The translations under genes and the position numbers were made by a program. From CAYNZV01 sp965217095 (GTDB lineage Bacteria > Latescibacterota > UBA2968 > UBA8231): 64,000 nucleotides of DNA. The notes under the pieces were generated by a model, which searched no databases, was not told the origin of the DNA, and saw nothing but the letters and a program-made list of their open reading frames with translations. The DNA lies in assembly GCA_965217095.1 (NCBI GenBank), contig OZ244235.1, positions 5,766,001-5,830,000 on the forward strand, in the 5' to 3' direction. Below, piece after piece: positions 62,156 to 64,000 of the stretch (position 1 is the stretch's first letter; each line of letters begins with the position of its first letter).

Positions 62156-63937
62156 ATGCAGCGGATTCCGGATGCGACCATAGAACGCATCAAAGACGCG
62201 ACGGATATCGTCGAAATTGTCTCGGACCACGTCCAATTGACCAAGCGGGGCCGGAACTACTTCGGAGTCTGTCCCTTCCACTCCGAGAAAACAGCCTCGT
62301 TCAGCGTCAACCCCGAGATGCAGATCTATCGATGTTTCGGCTGCGGCGAAGGAGGCAACGCGTTCAAATTCGTGCAGAAGATCGACGGAGTGAGTTTCGT
62401 CGAGGCGGTCTCGTTTCTAGCTCAACGGAGCGGCATTCCTTTGGAGATAGAGAGAAACACCGAGACCGCCGAGTCGAACGATGAGCTTTTCCGCGCCAAC
62501 GAAATCGCTGGCAAGTATTTCCATCATATGCTGTTCTCCGACGAACAGGGACGCCCGGCTTTGCAGTATTTGGAAGGCCGCGGCCTACCGCGGGATACCA
62601 TCGAAGATCTGAAAATCGGCTTTGCACCCGACTCTTGGGACGGGCTGATGGGGGTGCTGCATCGAAGGGGTATCCCACCACTCATGGCCGAGCGAGCTGG
62701 GTTGGCGGTCAAACGCCAGAAGGGAAACGGGTTTTACGATCGTTTCCGCGGTCGAATCGCGTTTCCTATCGCCAACGCGACCGGGCGTGTTGTGGGTTTC
62801 GGCGCGCGCGCTCTGGCGGACGATCAAGAACCGAAATACCTGAACTCCCCCGAGACTGCGATTTATCGCAAGAGCCTGATACTCTACGGTCTGAGCCGCT
62901 CCCGAGGAGCCATACGCGATCGCGACCTGGCGTTGGTGGTGGAGGGATACATGGATGTTGCTCGGCTCGTGCAACACGGGATATCTAACGTCGTTGCGAC
63001 GTCCGGCACAGCGCTCACCGCCGAGCAATGCCGCTTGCTGTCGCGTTACAGTCGCAGGGTGGTTCTCGTTTTCGACGGAGATTCCGCCGGGTCAACGGCT
63101 GCCGAACGGGGAATCGAGATTCTGTTGGGCGCGGATCTCGAAGCCCGCGTAGTCTGCCTGCCAACGGGTCACGATCCGGATAGCCTGGTGCGGGACGAGG
63201 GCGCCGATCGCCTGAACGCTCTTGTCGATTCGTCCTTGTCGGTACTGGATTTCTATCTGGATCGCCTGGCGACCCGGTTCGATTTAAAATCGGTTGAGGG
63301 CAAGGCCCAGGTAGTGGCCCATCTCAAACCTGTGATCGGCCGCATAAGCGACGCGGTGAGACGGGATCTCATGCTGCGCGAAGTGGCGTCGCGGTTGGGG
63401 GTCGCTGAACCAGCGATCCGGGCCGAGCTTCAGCGCGACACGCGGGAGCCCAAACCTCGCGGCTCGGCGTCCGAGCCCTTCGTGCCGCCGCCTGAGCTGC
63501 CGTCGATCGAAAAACAGTTTCTCGGCCTCTTGATCAAATTCCCCCGCTTTATCGCTCCATCTGCCACGGTAATCGAGCCCGAAGAATTCCTCGACTCGCG
63601 CTCTCGCGCCATTTGCGCACATCTGTTCGACCGACACAAGAGTTCCGACGAGATAGACCCCTCACTGCTTGTGGAAGACTTCGACGATGAGATCCTGGTC
63701 AACGCAGTTACTGCTTGCGCCGTGGAAGAGTTCGATGACGACCAGGTGGACGAATTCTGGTCCGACACCGTTGACAGATTCAAGAGTGACGCCTTGACCA
63801 GGCGGATGGAGTCCTTGAAACAGGAGCTGGCGGCAGCCTCGAAGAAGGGGAACGAGAAACTGGTTGAGGAACTTGCCGGAGACCTCGAGGAGCTGGTGAA
63901 AGAGCGAGCCTCGAACTCGGTAGAACGCGCTCCGTGA
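62156..63937 (+). CDS. dnaG: DNA primase
   Basis: The 593-residue protein makes RNA primers for replication. The N-terminal CHC2 zinc finger has CPFHSEKTASFSVN and YRCFGCGEGGNAF. The TOPRIM core has VVEGYMDVARLVQHGI and VFDGDSAGSTAAERG. RFRGRIAFPI and VGFGARAL are the usual catalytic-domain segments. The C-terminal helicase-binding part is less conserved and has a Ser/Asp-rich linker. In many bacteria rpoD follows, which here would lie beyond the window end. Confidence 0.97.
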   Translation: MQRIPDATIERIKDATDIVEIVSDHVQLTKRGRNYFGVCPFHSEKTASFSVNPEMQIYRCFGCGEGGNAFKFVQKIDGVSFVEAVSFLAQRSGIPLEIERNTETAESNDELFRANEIAGKYFHHMLFSDEQGRPALQYLEGRGLPRDTIEDLKIGFAPDSWDGLMGVLHRRGIPPLMAERAGLAVKRQKGNGFYDRFRGRIAFPIANATGRVVGFGARALADDQEPKYLNSPETAIYRKSLILYGLSRSRGAIRDRDLALVVEGYMDVARLVQHGISNVVATSGTALTAEQCRLLSRYSRRVVLVFDGDSAGSTAAERGIEILLGADLEARVVCLPTGHDPDSLVRDEGADRLNALVDSSLSVLDFYLDRLATRFDLKSVEGKAQVVAHLKPVIGRISDAVRRDLMLREVASRLGVAEPAIRAELQRDTREPKPRGSASEPFVPPPELPSIEKQFLGLLIKFPRFIAPSATVIEPEEFLDSRSRAICAHLFDRHKSSDEIDPSLLVEDFDDEILVNAVTACAVEEFDDDQVDEFWSDTVDRFKSDALTRRMESLKQELAAASKKGNEKLVEELAGDLEELVKERASNSVERAP

Positions 63938-64000
63938 TCTTGCGTGAGGTTCGCCGCCTACCTGGAGCACGCCTGATCCACCGTAGCGTTGCCGCGAAGC
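63934..64000 (+). CDS. Possible start of a downstream gene (cut by window end)
   Basis: A GTG at 63934 overlaps the dnaG stop (GTGA), and its frame stays open to the window end (VILREVRRLPGARLIHRS). It may be the start of a coupled gene, but 22 codons are too few to recognise anything. The sequence does not resemble the usual RpoD N-terminus. Confidence 0.25.
   Translation, partial: MILREVRRLPGARLIHRSVAAK

Overview
The window (64 kb, moderately GC-rich) is bacterial chromosome from a Gram-negative-type organism: it has a TonB-dependent receptor, several outer-membrane proteins, two LolA-like carriers and two-membrane signalling proteins. Secreted proteins with paired FDDFFxFADxFG modules, hybrid histidine kinases with two-component propellers, and sugar-acid genes (two enolase-superfamily dehydratases, a LarA-like protein, a xylose-isomerase-like TIM barrel) suggest an uncultured FCB-type lineage, with Latescibacterota my best guess. 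That is inference from gene content, not a database result.

Layout. 1-5 kb: truncated TonB receptor, an IS256-family insertion sequence, a decayed TPR-like gene and a secreted beta-propeller protein. 5-15 kb: two tandem hybrid kinases with 13-14 propeller repeats each, then a REC-HDOD regulator. 15-21.5 kb: a FapA remnant, an NAD-salvage pair (pncA-pncB), a small UVR-motif protein, a YHS-type copper ATPase and glutamate dehydrogenase. 21.6-26.8 kb: a tight operon LolA-like / permease / permease / ATPase / outer-membrane protein. 26.9-31.7 kb: glnB-glnE nitrogen control and a PilZ protein. 31.9-39.1 kb: an amidohydrolase, then RND transporter / LolA-like / outer-membrane protein / TetR / TIM-barrel protein. 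39.1-50.4 kb: a BNR-propeller secreted protein, fhs, two dehydratases around an uncharacterised protein, a LarA-like protein, a MITE-like repeat, a probable selenocysteine peroxiredoxin and a class III aminotransferase. 50.5-57.3 kb: core genes hpt, recA, prmC, prfA, rpmE and rho. 57.7-61.7 kb: three related secreted proteins carrying the FDDFF module. 62.2-63.9 kb: dnaG.

Two points matter most. First, the peroxiredoxin-like gene at 48285-48875 has an in-frame UGA exactly where the family has its catalytic cysteine (U-x-x-C), followed 16 nt later by a SECIS-like hairpin, so it is probably a selenoprotein rather than a broken gene. Second, at least nine genes are interrupted by what look like single-base deletions, never insertions, including glnE, both hybrid kinases and the BNR protein. 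Such one-sided indels suggest either residual sequencing errors or recent decay, so I list the halves separately and cross-reference them.

No tRNA, rRNA, CRISPR array or replication origin was seen.
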